From JAQGMV01 sp035525455 (GTDB lineage: Bacteria > Pseudomonadota > Gammaproteobacteria > Burkholderiales > SG8-41), in contig DATLEF010000050.1 in assembly GCA_035525455.1 (NCBI GenBank), positions 1 through 64,000 on the forward strand: a stretch of DNA of 64,000 nucleotides, read 5' to 3'. Made by a program: the position numbers and the translations under genes. The notes beneath the pieces are model-generated. The model did not search any database. It worked only from the letters and a program-made list of their open reading frames with translations, and had not been told where the DNA came from. Positions 36,714-45,822 of this stretch are shown here, piece after piece. Numbering within the stretch: the stretch's first letter is position 1; each line of letters starts with the position of its first letter.

Positions 36714-37883
36714 ATGCTCGACACGCTCACATTGTTGATCGTGCTGATCGTCAGCAACCTGCTCATGGCAGGCGCGCTGTGGATCACTTTCGCCGGCCGC
36801 TTCAAGGCGGGGCTCGGACAGTGGACCGGCTCGCTCATCGTTCAGGGTGTCTGCTGGCTGCTCGTCGCGATGCGCAACGACATCGCGGATTATCTGACGA
36901 TTGCCGTTGCGACTGCGTTTCTCGTCTACTGCTGGGCCTTGCAGGTAAGCGCGCTGCTCGAGTTCCATGGGGTGTCTACGCCGCGATGGCTTTTGTACGG
37001 CCCGGCGATAATCGCATTCCTGATCGTGGGTATTTACGTGCACGACCCGAAAGCCCGTCTCGCGGTGTGCGGGCTCGGCTTCGGCATCGCACAAATCGCA
37101 ACAGGCGCGGGTCTGCTCTACTACCGGGTTGCTGCGGAGTTCCGCACCCGACTGCTGCTCGCTGCGAGCTTTTTCTGCATGGCCGGCGGACTCTTCTGGG
37201 TGGCATTCACGGCCTGGTTCGAACCTGAAGCGATTCTGCCGACGGTGGGCAACACCCCGGCACCGGCATTGTCCCTGCTCATTTTCTACGGCGTCACCGT
37301 CGCATCGTCGTTTGCGTTTCTGCTGATGCACAAAGAGCGCGCCGATCGCGAGTCTCACGAGCTCGCGACGATCGATTCGCTGACGGGCGTCTACAACCGC
37401 CGCACGTTCAAGGAGCTGGCCGAACCGCAGTTCTCACGCGCACGGCGCACGCGCAGCCAGGTCTCGCTGCTGCTCCTCGACATCGACCACTTCAAGCGCG
37501 TCAACGACACCTATGGCCACCTCGCGGGCGACCAGGTGCTCACTCAGTTTGCACGGCTCGTGCGCACGTGTTTGCGCAAGGAGGACCTGCTCGCGCGCTT
37601 CGGCGGCGAGGAATTCGTGGTGCTCCTGCCGGACGCCGGGGAAGCACAGGCAGCTACACTCGCCGAGCGTATCCGCGACGAGGTGGCGAACACGCCGCTG
37701 CACGTTGCGGGCCACGACATCAAGATCACGGTGAGCATAGGGCTCGTCACCGAAAGCGGCGAAGCGCTTCCGCTGCTCGAAGCGATGGTAGGCGCCGCCG
37801 ACGAAGCGCTCTATGCCGCGAAAGCGCAGGGCCGCAATCGTGTCGTCAAGCGCGCAGTGCCGCGCGTGGCCGCGCCTGCGTAG
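36714..37883 (+). CDS. Membrane diguanylate cyclase (GGDEF domain)
   Basis: A 389-aa protein. The N-terminal half has about six membrane segments (residues 5-210), followed by a GGDEF domain (about 225-385). The active-site motif is GGEEF at 297-301. The inhibitory I-site RKED lies five residues before it, so product feedback is expected. The domain also has DSLTGVYNRRTF and the DIDHFKRVNDTYGH metal and substrate motif. It should make cyclic di-GMP in response to a membrane-sensed signal. The ATG at 36714 is the better start, since an upstream GTG reading begins inside the palindrome. Confidence 0.93.
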   Translation: MLDTLTLLIVLIVSNLLMAGALWITFAGRFKAGLGQWTGSLIVQGVCWLLVAMRNDIADYLTIAVATAFLVYCWALQVSALLEFHGVSTPRWLLYGPAIIAFLIVGIYVHDPKARLAVCGLGFGIAQIATGAGLLYYRVAAEFRTRLLLAASFFCMAGGLFWVAFTAWFEPEAILPTVGNTPAPALSLLIFYGVTVASSFAFLLMHKERADRESHELATIDSLTGVYNRRTFKELAEPQFSRARRTRSQVSLLLLDIDHFKRVNDTYGHLAGDQVLTQFARLVRTCLRKEDLLARFGGEEFVVLLPDAGEAQAATLAERIRDEVANTPLHVAGHDIKITVSIGLVTESGEALPLLEAMVGAADEALYAAKAQGRNRVVKRAVPRVAAPA

Positions 37884-37904
37884 CTGGCGCGATCCCGCAC
37901 GTTT

Positions 37905-38939
37905 TCAGGCAATCAACAGCGCCGCACGACCGGTCACGAGACCTTTATCCAGCCGCTGGTGCACAGTTTCGGCTTCCGCGAGCCGCACTTTCTCGGGCAC
38001 GATCGGCGAGAGCTCGCCGCGCGCCACGAGCTCCAGCGACTCCGCAACTTCTTCTCTCGTCGCATAGCGGCTGCCGAGAAGCTCGAGCTCCTTGCGCAGC
38101 ATCTCTCCAGGGTTCGCAGTGAATTTTGCGCCGTGACCGCTCAGCATGACGAGGCGGCCGCCTTTGGCGAGCGCCGCAAAAGCGGCTTCCAGAGTCGACG
38201 TGCTGCAGACGAAGTCGATCGCGACGTCGAGACCTTTGCCGCCGGTCGCGTCTAGCAGCTGCTCGGTCAGCCTCCCGTCGGATGCGTCTATCGTCGTGTC
38301 CGCGCCCGCCTTCAGGCACGCTTCGAACTTGCTCGCCATGACGTCGACGCCGATGACTTTGCGCGCGTGCGCCCAGCGCGCGACTTGCAGCATGTGCACG
38401 CCGAGTCCGCCGCCGGCACCGAATACCGCAACCGTGTCGGTCGGCATGAGACGCGCCTTACGCGTGACTTTGAGAGGCGTCGCGATCGCATCGCACACGA
38501 CGCCCGCTTCCGCGGGTTTTTCGCGCCAGTCGAGTGCGTTCGGAAATTTGATGAACGCGTGCGAGGGCAGCTTGATGTACTCGGCGTAGCCGCCATCGAC
38601 TTCGCGTCCGACGTAGCCGCCGAAGTTCTCGCACAGGGTTTCGCGATTCGTTCGGCACCAGCGGCACGTTCCACACGTCAGGTAAAAGTACGCGGTGACA
38701 CCGTCGCCGGGGTTCAGATTCTTGACGCCGGCGCCGACTGCGACGATCTCGCCGGCGATCTCGTGTCCGAGTATTCGCGGATAATCCACTTTGATGCGGC
38801 CGGCGCGCGCGTGATGCACGGTCAGGCCGGCGCCGCATGCCAGTACTTTCACCACGGCTTCCCCCGCGCCGGGCACGGGGTCCGGCACGTTTTCGAGTGC
38901 GAGCGGCGTGTTGGCCGCCTTGAGCACCATTGCTTTCAT
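37905..38939 (-). CDS. Zinc-containing alcohol dehydrogenase family protein with altered catalytic site
   Basis: A 344-aa medium-chain dehydrogenase. The structural zinc lobe is intact (Cys89, 92, 95, 103). The NAD-binding GAGGGLGVHMLQVA motif and the GHE catalytic region (58-60) are present. The usual CGxCH(T/S)D segment reads CGAGLT, so the first catalytic zinc Cys is Gly38. The third ligand is probably Cys148. It may bind zinc differently or act without it. The substrate is unknown. A GGGGAGA Shine-Dalgarno precedes the ATG. It is divergent from the SDR gene. Confidence 0.88.
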   Translation of the reverse strand: MKAMVLKAANTPLALENVPDPVPGAGEAVVKVLACGAGLTVHHARAGRIKVDYPRILGHEIAGEIVAVGAGVKNLNPGDGVTAYFYLTCGTCRWCRTNRETLCENFGGYVGREVDGGYAEYIKLPSHAFIKFPNALDWREKPAEAGVVCDAIATPLKVTRKARLMPTDTVAVFGAGGGLGVHMLQVARWAHARKVIGVDVMASKFEACLKAGADTTIDASDGRLTEQLLDATGGKGLDVAIDFVCSTSTLEAAFAALAKGGRLVMLSGHGAKFTANPGEMLRKELELLGSRYATREEVAESLELVARGELSPIVPEKVRLAEAETVHQRLDKGLVTGRAALLIA

Positions 38940-39106
38940 CTTGTCTCCCCGGTTCGGAAAATATGTTACATCGGTTTATCATGCGCGGCCGGCACATTAC
39001 TATCGCAACGCGTGGCCTAATGCTGGGCTCGCCTCGCGAGCGCAGAATGTTGACCCGCATCGATCAAACGCCACGGACAATCACCTGAAACATTGCAGGA
39101 GGACGC

Positions 39107-39865
39107 ATGAGCACCCATGACAAAGTCGCGGTCGTAACTGGTGCCGGCACCGGCATCGGCAAGGCCACAGCGCTCGCATTCGTGAAAGACGGCTGGCGAG
39201 TCGCTTTCGTCGGACGGCGCAAGGAGCCTTTGGAGGAAGCGGTCAAGTCGGCCGGTGTGGCAAGCGGGCGGGCGATCGCGGTGCCGACCGACGTGGGCGA
39301 CCCGAAATCCGTGGAGGCGCTCTTCGCGCGCGTGAATGAAGCCTTTGGGCGCATCGATGTGCTTTTCAACAATGCCGGGCAGAACGCGCCGGGTGTCGCG
39401 TTCGAGGATCTGCCATATGAGAAGTGGAAGTCGGTCATCGACACGAACTTCAGCGGCACGTTTTTGTGCGCGCAGGCCGCCTTTCGCATGATGAAAGACC
39501 AGAATCCACAAGGCGGCCGCATCATCAACAACGGCTCGATCTCCGCCCACGCGCCGCGCCCGGACTCGATGCCCTATACCGCCTCGAAGCATGGCGTGAG
39601 CGGGATCACCCGCACGATCGCGCTCGACGGCCGCAAATACGACATCGCGTGCTGCCAGATCGATATCGGCAATGCCATGACCGGGCTCGCCGCGCGCATG
39701 GCGAAAGGCGTGAAGCAGGCCGACGGCACGGTCAAAGCGGAGCCGATGATCGACGTCGACGATGTCGCGCGCTCGGTGCTGCACATGGCGAATCAGCCGC
39801 TCGAAGTCAATATCTATCACCTCATGATCATGGCGACGAAAATGCCTTACGCCGGGCGCGGCTAG
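39107..39865 (+). CDS. SDR-family NAD(P)-dependent oxidoreductase
   Basis: A 252-aa classical short-chain dehydrogenase. The cofactor motif TGAGTGIG is at residues 11-18, NNAG at 88-91, catalytic Ser in NNGSIS near 144, and YTASK (Tyr157, Lys161). The C-terminus is unusual: after the active site the substrate loop lacks a typical PGxxxT and reads QIDIGNAMTG. A strong AGGAGG Shine-Dalgarno precedes the ATG. The open frame continues past the TAG stop. Confidence 0.93.
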   Translation: MSTHDKVAVVTGAGTGIGKATALAFVKDGWRVAFVGRRKEPLEEAVKSAGVASGRAIAVPTDVGDPKSVEALFARVNEAFGRIDVLFNNAGQNAPGVAFEDLPYEKWKSVIDTNFSGTFLCAQAAFRMMKDQNPQGGRIINNGSISAHAPRPDSMPYTASKHGVSGITRTIALDGRKYDIACCQIDIGNAMTGLAARMAKGVKQADGTVKAEPMIDVDDVARSVLHMANQPLEVNIYHLMIMATKMPYAGRG

Positions 39866-39997
39866 CGCGAAGGCCGCCTCCGTATCGAGCTGCCGCATCC
39901 CATCAGGAACCTGCAACCCGATGACATGCGCAGCCTTACATCGAAGTACGTCGAGCAGGTCGTGAGCCAGCTCATCGCATGGGGACTTATTGAATGA
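39866..39997 (+). pseudogene. 43-codon open tail in frame after the SDR stop codon
   Basis: Directly after the SDR TAG the same frame stays open for 43 codons, containing RIELPHPIRNLQPDDM, and ends in a TGA that overlaps the next ATG (ATGA). The text looks protein-like, with a helix-type C-terminal end (TSKYVEQVVSQLIAWGLIE). It is most likely a remnant of the 3' end of a deleted gene. A short independent ORF from the ATG at about 39924, or stop-codon read-through, are alternatives. Confidence 0.4.
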
Positions 39998-40980
39998 AAG
40001 TATGTGTATTCGGAATCGGCGCCGTCGGAGGCCACGTCGCAGCACGCATGGCCGCCGCGAAGTCGGCCGAAGTTTCGGTCGTCGCGCGCGGCGCGCCGCT
40101 CGATGCCATCCGCAAAAACGGTCTCACGCTCAAGTCCGGTGCGGATGAAATCCGCGGGAAGCCTGCCGCAGCGACCGGCGACCCGGCAACGCTCCCGAAG
40201 CAGGATCTCGTAATCGTCACGTTGAAAGCACACGCCGTTCCGGGGATCGCCGCCACGGTCGAGAAGATGCTGGCGCCGAACGGTACCGCGCTCTTTCCGT
40301 TGAACGGGCTGCCGTGGTGGTTCAATCACGGACGCAGAGGTTCGCAAAGCGCGCCGCTCCCGCTCCTCGATCCGCAGGGCGAGCTGTGGACGCGGCTCCG
40401 GGAACGGACGCTCGGGTGCGTCATTTATTCGCCCAACGAAGTGGTGAGCCCCGGCGTCGTCCTCCACATCGGCGGTAACCGCTGGGTGATCGGCGAGCCG
40501 AGCGATGAGAAGACGGCGCGAGTCGAGGCAGTAGTGGACGTCTTCAACAAGTCGGGAATGCCCGGTGAGGTTTCACCCGACATCCGGGCCGAAATGTTTC
40601 GCAAGCTCATGGGTAACGCAGCCGGCAATACGATCTCTGCGCTGACACGGCGCGGTCATTACGAGATGGCGTCGGATCCCGATCTGCGAGTCATCGCCGT
40701 AGGGATCATGCGCGAGACACTCGAAGTCGCTGCGGCGCTCGGCTGGGACCTGCGCAAGGAAGTCGATCCGGAAAAAATCGCGGGCCGCGCAAGTCCCGGT
40801 CCGGCCTCGACGCCGTCGATGCTCCAGGACGTTCTCCTGAACCGGCCGGTCGAAGTCGAAGCGCATCTCGGACAGACGCAAGCATTCGCGCGCGAGAAAG
40901 GCGTGGCGACGCCGACGATCGACGTCATGCTGCCGCTGCTGCGCGCGCTGGACCGCAGTCTTCGCGCCGTTAGCCGGTAG
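39994..40980 (+). CDS. Ketopantoate reductase family (PanE/ApbA-like) protein
   Basis: A 328-aa two-domain reductase. The Rossmann motif FGIGAVGGHVA is at the N-terminus. The VIVTLKAHAV stretch near residue 75 and the C-terminal helical ApbA domain, with KLMGNAAGNTISALT near 210, carrying the catalytic Lys, are present. Family members reduce 2-ketopantoate or other 2-ketoacids. The neighbouring SDR and dehydrogenases suggest a catabolic paralogue, not the vitamin B5 enzyme. The start overlaps the stop of the short tail ORF. Confidence 0.85.
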   Translation: MKVCVFGIGAVGGHVAARMAAAKSAEVSVVARGAPLDAIRKNGLTLKSGADEIRGKPAAATGDPATLPKQDLVIVTLKAHAVPGIAATVEKMLAPNGTALFPLNGLPWWFNHGRRGSQSAPLPLLDPQGELWTRLRERTLGCVIYSPNEVVSPGVVLHIGGNRWVIGEPSDEKTARVEAVVDVFNKSGMPGEVSPDIRAEMFRKLMGNAAGNTISALTRRGHYEMASDPDLRVIAVGIMRETLEVAAALGWDLRKEVDPEKIAGRASPGPASTPSMLQDVLLNRPVEVEAHLGQTQAFAREKGVATPTIDVMLPLLRALDRSLRAVSR

Positions 40981-41857
40981 AGCGGCGCGCGATCGCTTCG
41001 GCGATCGCCGCGTTGTCGAGCTCGCCCTCACCGTGGGCAACGCAATCTTCGAGCATGCGCGCATAGACCTCCGCGAACGGCAGGTCCTGTCCGTATTTGC
41101 GCGCCTGGTCGAGCATGAGCTTGAAATCCTTGAGACTCTGGTCGACTCGACTTTGCGGGTCTCGATATGCGCGCCGCGCCATCTGCTCGCCTTTGATATC
41201 CATCACTTGTGAATAAGCAGCCGAGCCACGCGCGACCTCGAGAAACGCCACCGGATCGATCGCCATGCGCGCTGCGAACACGAGGCCTTCAGCGAGCGCC
41301 GCGCGGTTGAGCCCGAGGACGAGATTCACGGCAAGCTTCGCACGTGAGCCGTTGCCGATCGCGCCGAGATAGTGTCGGCGCGGACAGATCGCCTCGAGCA
41401 CTGGCGCAGCGCGCATAATTGTCGATTCGTCGCCGCCGGCGAGTCCCACACCGTCGCCGCGCGCAACCTGTCGGCTCGTGCCTGAGATCGGAAATTCCAC
41501 CATACGTGCGCCTTCAGGCTCAACTCGCTGGGCAAGCGCAGCCAGCTGGTCCGGATCGCAAGTGCTCGTCACGACGAATATGCGCTCGCCTGTCCCGCCG
41601 CTGATCGCGTCGATCGCACCACCGGGTCCAGCGATCACGGCTTCGACCTGATCGGTGTTGAAAACGCACAGGACGTTCACCTCGCAACCCGCGATCACGA
41701 CACTCGCAGTCGCCTCCGCTTTCGCCCCGGTGCTTTCAATGGCTACGCGCTTGTCCGCGTCGATGTCGTACGCGAGCACCTCGAAGCCGGCCGCGACCAG
41801 CCGCTGCGCGACTGCCGTCCCCATCAGCCCCGCCCCGATCACGCCAACTGGTGCCAT
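40970..41857 (-). CDS. NAD(P)-dependent oxidoreductase, 3-hydroxyisobutyrate dehydrogenase family
   Basis: A 295-aa beta-hydroxyacid dehydrogenase. The cofactor motif GVIGAGLMGTAVAQRL is at the N-terminus. The substrate-binding ISGTSRQVARGD region near residue 125 and the catalytic Lys in SRAKLAVNLVLGLN near 175 follow. Candidate substrates include 3-hydroxyisobutyrate, tartronate semialdehyde or similar. The specificity is not readable. Its 3' end overlaps the ketopantoate-reductase-like gene by 11 bp. The ATG lacks a Shine-Dalgarno. Confidence 0.88.
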   Translation of the reverse strand: MAPVGVIGAGLMGTAVAQRLVAAGFEVLAYDIDADKRVAIESTGAKAEATASVVIAGCEVNVLCVFNTDQVEAVIAGPGGAIDAISGGTGERIFVVTSTCDPDQLAALAQRVEPEGARMVEFPISGTSRQVARGDGVGLAGGDESTIMRAAPVLEAICPRRHYLGAIGNGSRAKLAVNLVLGLNRAALAEGLVFAARMAIDPVAFLEVARGSAAYSQVMDIKGEQMARRAYRDPQSRVDQSLKDFKLMLDQARKYGQDLPFAEVYARMLEDCVAHGEGELDNAAIAEAIARRSTG

Positions 41858-41968
41858 GAAGTTTTTTTACGCAATGTTGAACAGAGAAAATTAGGAAAAA
41901 AGATCACGGGGGAAAACGCGTTCCGCCTTGTCCGTGTATCCGCGCAGGACGTTTGACAACTCGTCTTT

Positions 41969-42019
41969 AAGGAAGGGGAGGTTACGGAGGGAAACCATGG
42001 GTGTCCCTCTGTTCGTAAT
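41969..42019 (-). repeat. Palindromic intergenic repeat (copy E)
   Basis: A single copy of the element found at 532-698 and 25343-25490. On the plus strand it starts AAGGAAGGGGAGGTTACGG and has the GGAGGGAAACC arm, CATGG loop and a right arm GGTGTCCCTC with one mismatch. It lies 20 bp downstream of the ettA stop, in the same sense relative to ettA as the others are to their upstream genes. Confidence 0.85.
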
Positions 42020-42039
42020 TGTGAAAAGGATACAAAGCC

Positions 42040-43710
42040 CTACATGAGCGCTTTGTACCGGATGCGGTGCGGCTTGTCGGCGTCGTCACCCAGACGCTTG
42101 CGCCGGTCGGCGAGATAGTCGGCGTAGTTGCCTTCGAACCACACCACCTCACTTTCGCCTTCGAACGCGAGCATGTGCGTCGCGACGCGATCGAGAAACC
42201 AGCGGTCGTGCGAAATCACGACGGCACAACCCGGGAAGTTGAGCAGCGCCTCCTCGAGAGCCCGCAGCGTCTCGACGTCGAGGTCGTTGGTCGGCTCGTC
42301 GAGCAGCAGCACGTTGCCGCCGCTTCTCAGCACTTTCGCAAGATGCAGCCGGTTCCGCTCGCCGCCCGAAAGCTGGCCGACGAGCTTCTGCTGGTCGGCG
42401 CCTTTGAAATTGAAGCGCGCCGCGTAGCCGCGGCTGGACGTGGTGTAGTTGCCGACCGTGATGTTCTCGAGCCCCTCGGAGATCTCTTCCCATGCGGTCT
42501 TCGATCCATCGAGCTTGTCGCGGCTCTGGTCGACGTAGGCGATTTTCACGGTGTCGCCGATGCGTAGCTTCCCCGAATCGGGTTTTTCCTGTCCGACGAT
42601 CATGCGAAAAAGCGTCGTCTTGCCGGCACCATTGGGACCCACGATGCCGACGATACCGCCGCGTGGAAGGCGAAAATCCAGGCCTTCGAAAAGCACCTTG
42701 TCGCCGAAGGATTTTCGCAGGCCCTCTGCCTGGATCACGAGGTCTCCCAGATGCGGCCCCGGCGGAATGTAGATTTCGCTCGTTTCGTTGCGTTCCTGGA
42801 ACTCCTGGGATTCGAGCTCTTCGAATCGCGCGAGCCTCGCCTTGCTTTTCGCCTGCCGCGCCTTGGGATTCGAGCGCACCCACTCGAGCTCCTTCTGCAT
42901 CGCCTTGATGCGCGCGGTCTCCTGCTTGGCTTCGATCTCGAGACGCTGCTCTTTCTGCTCGAGCCATGACGAGTAATTGCCTTCCCACGGGATGCCGTAT
43001 CCGCGGTCGAGCTCGAGTATCCAGCCCGCAACGTTGTCGAGGAAATAGCGATCGTGCGTGACGCCGATCACGGTGCCGGGATAGCGCTCGAGAAATTGTT
43101 CGAGCCACTGCACCGACAGCGCGTCGAGATGATTGGTCGGCTCGTCGAGAAGCAGCATGTCGGGCTCGGAAAGAAGCAGGCGGCACAGCGCGACGCGGCG
43201 GCGCTCGCCGCCGGAGAGCGTCTTCACGTCGGTGTCCCACGGCGGCAGTCGCAGCGCATCGGCCGCGACTTCCAGCTTGCGCTCGATTTCCCACGCGCCC
43301 GCGGCGTCTATTTTCGCCTGCAGCTCCCCCTGCTCTTCGAGGAGCTTGTTCATTTCGTCGTCGTCCATCGGCTCGGCGAATTTGTCGCTGATCTCGTTGA
43401 AGCGCTTGATGAGCGCCATCATCTCGCCGACGCCTTCCTCGACGTTTCCGCGAACGTTCTTGTTCGGGTCGAGGTGCGGCTCCTGGGGCAGAAAGCCGAC
43501 TCGCATGTTCGGCATCGGGATCGCCTCGCCTTCGAAGTCCTTGTCTTCTCCCGCCATGATGCGAAGGAGACTCGACTTACCCGCGCCATTCAGGCCCAGC
43601 ACGCCGATTTTTGCGCCCGGGAAAAAAGAGAGGGAAATGTCTTTCAGGATGACGCGCTTGGGGGGAACAACCTTCCCCACGCGCCGCATCGTGTATACGT
43701 ACTGGGCCAT
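42040..43710 (-). CDS. ettA: EttA, energy-dependent translational throttle (ABC-F)
   Basis: A 556-aa soluble ABC-F protein with two nucleotide-binding domains. The first Walker A is GLNGAGKS at residues 39-46 with signature LSGGERRR and LLLDEPTNHLD. The second has GPNGAGKTT, LSGGERNR and LLLDEPTNDLD. The arm insertion in domain 1 and the linker rich in charged residues (about 240-310) are typical. EttA binds the ribosomal E site and gates the first elongation cycle by ATP/ADP ratio. No Shine-Dalgarno is visible before the ATG. Confidence 0.97.
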   Translation of the reverse strand: MAQYVYTMRRVGKVVPPKRVILKDISLSFFPGAKIGVLGLNGAGKSSLLRIMAGEDKDFEGEAIPMPNMRVGFLPQEPHLDPNKNVRGNVEEGVGEMMALIKRFNEISDKFAEPMDDDEMNKLLEEQGELQAKIDAAGAWEIERKLEVAADALRLPPWDTDVKTLSGGERRRVALCRLLLSEPDMLLLDEPTNHLDALSVQWLEQFLERYPGTVIGVTHDRYFLDNVAGWILELDRGYGIPWEGNYSSWLEQKEQRLEIEAKQETARIKAMQKELEWVRSNPKARQAKSKARLARFEELESQEFQERNETSEIYIPPGPHLGDLVIQAEGLRKSFGDKVLFEGLDFRLPRGGIVGIVGPNGAGKTTLFRMIVGQEKPDSGKLRIGDTVKIAYVDQSRDKLDGSKTAWEEISEGLENITVGNYTTSSRGYAARFNFKGADQQKLVGQLSGGERNRLHLAKVLRSGGNVLLLDEPTNDLDVETLRALEEALLNFPGCAVVISHDRWFLDRVATHMLAFEGESEVVWFEGNYADYLADRRKRLGDDADKPHRIRYKALM

Positions 43711-43806
43711 ATTACGGAACCGAAACCGAAAAGGCGCTCATCATAGCGGATTGTGCGAGGTGAGCTAACATTACCGCATGATCAGCGCCCGGCCCGGAGA
43801 TCCAAC

Positions 43807-45822
43807 ATGCAGACCGCTTTACGCACATGCGCACTGCTCTTCCTGCTGGCGTGCACGCCGGTGAGCGCGCGCCTCGTCTCGATGTCCATACAGTCGGTCG
43901 AGCCGTTCGCGCCCGGCACGACTTTCGGGCAGACCGGCGCGTACGAGCGTGTCAGAGGCGTATTCCGCGGTGAGATCGATCTGGCGGATCCGCGCAACCG
44001 CATCATCGCCAACCTCGACAAAGCGCCCCGCAACGCCGCGGGCAGAGTCGAGTACGAAGCCGATTTCTTCATGCTGCGTCCCGCCGATCCCGCCAAAGGC
44101 AAGGGCAAAATCGTCTACGACGTCACCAACCGAGGCCGGCTGAGCTTCTTTCAGCGTTTTACCGATACACGCAGCCGCACCAACGATCCGCGCACCGCCG
44201 ACGATGCGGGCAACGGGTTTCTCTTCGGCGATGGTTTTACGTTCGTGTGGAGCGGATGGGATCCCGACGCGCCCACGCGCGGCGGCGGGCTCTCGATGAA
44301 ACCGATCGTCGCAACGAACGGCGGCGCCCCGATCGCTCACTCCATCCGCGAAGAGTTCGTGAGCGGCACGCGCGCCCGCGACGAAGGCGACGGCGGATCG
44401 CGAACCGAAGGCGCCGTGTTTCGCCTCACCTACGAAGCCGCAACGCTCGACACCCAGCAAGCCAAGCTCACCGTCCGGCGGAGCGAAGGCGCGCCGCGCC
44501 GCGAGATTCCCGCGAGCGGCTGGGCGTTCGTGAACGAGCGTTCGATCCAGCTCCTGCCCGCGGGCACCGCGGCCGAAACAGGCTCCATTTACGAGCTGCA
44601 TTACCGGGCAAAGAATCCGCGGGTCCTGGGTATCGGCATGGCGGCGACGCGCGACCTCGTGTCTTTCCTGCGCTACGGCAGTACCGACGTGAAAGGCTCG
44701 CCCAATCCCGCAGGGCCCGGAGTCAAGCGGGCGCTTGCAGTGGGCTCATCGCAAAGCGGGCGCTTCCTGCGCGATTTCGTGCGCGACGGCTTCAACCAGG
44801 ACGAGGCCGCGCGTAAAGTATTCGACGGCGTCATGGCGCACACCGCCGGTGCGGGCGGCGTCTTTCTGAACGAAGAATTCGCGCAACCCAACCGCACGAG
44901 CACACAGCACGAGGATTACACCTTCCCCGAGAACACGTTCCCCTTCTCCACCGTGCGCATGCGCGATCCTGTGACGGGTAAGACCGCCGGGCTCTTCCGC
45001 AACGATGGCTTCGATCCGCTCTGGATCGAGACGAACACGCCGACCGAATTCTGGCAAAAAGGCGCATCGCTGCTCGTCACCGATCCGCTCGGCACTCAGG
45101 ATGTCGAATTGCCTCCGAACGCGCGTTCGTATCTCTTTTCCGGAACCCAGCACGGCGGAACGTCATGGATGACCTCGGGGCGGGGCTCGTGCGTGAACGA
45201 GCGCAATACGCACAGCCCAACGGCGCTCCAGCGTGCGCTGTTCGTCGCGCTCGACCAATGGGTCGATGGCAAGCTCCCGCCGCCCTCGCACATGCCGCGC
45301 ATCAAGGACGGCACGCTCGCAGCGGTCGCCAAGCTCGCATTTCCGGCGATACCCGGCGTGCAGGTGGCAAAACGGGTGAGCGAGATCGGCGTTATCAAAG
45401 ACTGGACGAAGCCCGAGATCGACATGTCGAAGCCGTACCGCGTGCTCGTGCCGCAGATCGACGCGGATGGGAACGACGTCGCGGGCGTTCGGGCCCCCGA
45501 CATCGCCGTGCCGGTTGCGACGTATACCGGCTGGAACCTGTACCGCTCACCGTTTCCCGAGAATGTCCTGTGCGATCGCGATGGCACTTACTCGCCGTTC
45601 GCGCGCACTCGTGCCGAGCGGGAAGCTCGAGGCGATCCACGGCCTTCGCTCGAGGAGCGCTATGGCAGCCATGAAAATTACGTGCGGCAGTACCAGGAGG
45701 CCGTGCAGCGCCTGGTGCGCGAGCGGCTTTTGCTGCCCGAAGATGCCGACCGTTACATGGCTCGTGTGAAGGGCACCGAGTTCGCGCAGCTATTCGATAA
45801 ATCAGTCGTGGGTGCGCGATGA
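43807..45822 (+). CDS. Secreted alpha/beta hydrolase domain-containing protein
   Basis: A 671-aa protein. An N-terminal signal peptide (ALLFLLACTPVSA, cleavage near residue 22) and a large alpha/beta-hydrolase-type domain of the alpha/beta hydrolase 10 kind are visible. The likely nucleophile elbow is AVGSSQSGRFLRDFVR near residue 315. The family is poorly characterised; no ester or amide substrate can be named. The ATG at 43807 has a GGAG Shine-Dalgarno. Its stop overlaps the LLM oxidoreductase start (ATGA), implying joint action. Confidence 0.82.
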   Translation: MQTALRTCALLFLLACTPVSARLVSMSIQSVEPFAPGTTFGQTGAYERVRGVFRGEIDLADPRNRIIANLDKAPRNAAGRVEYEADFFMLRPADPAKGKGKIVYDVTNRGRLSFFQRFTDTRSRTNDPRTADDAGNGFLFGDGFTFVWSGWDPDAPTRGGGLSMKPIVATNGGAPIAHSIREEFVSGTRARDEGDGGSRTEGAVFRLTYEAATLDTQQAKLTVRRSEGAPRREIPASGWAFVNERSIQLLPAGTAAETGSIYELHYRAKNPRVLGIGMAATRDLVSFLRYGSTDVKGSPNPAGPGVKRALAVGSSQSGRFLRDFVRDGFNQDEAARKVFDGVMAHTAGAGGVFLNEEFAQPNRTSTQHEDYTFPENTFPFSTVRMRDPVTGKTAGLFRNDGFDPLWIETNTPTEFWQKGASLLVTDPLGTQDVELPPNARSYLFSGTQHGGTSWMTSGRGSCVNERNTHSPTALQRALFVALDQWVDGKLPPPSHMPRIKDGTLAAVAKLAFPAIPGVQVAKRVSEIGVIKDWTKPEIDMSKPYRVLVPQIDADGNDVAGVRAPDIAVPVATYTGWNLYRSPFPENVLCDRDGTYSPFARTRAEREARGDPRPSLEERYGSHENYVRQYQEAVQRLVRERLLLPEDADRYMARVKGTEFAQLFDKSVVGAR

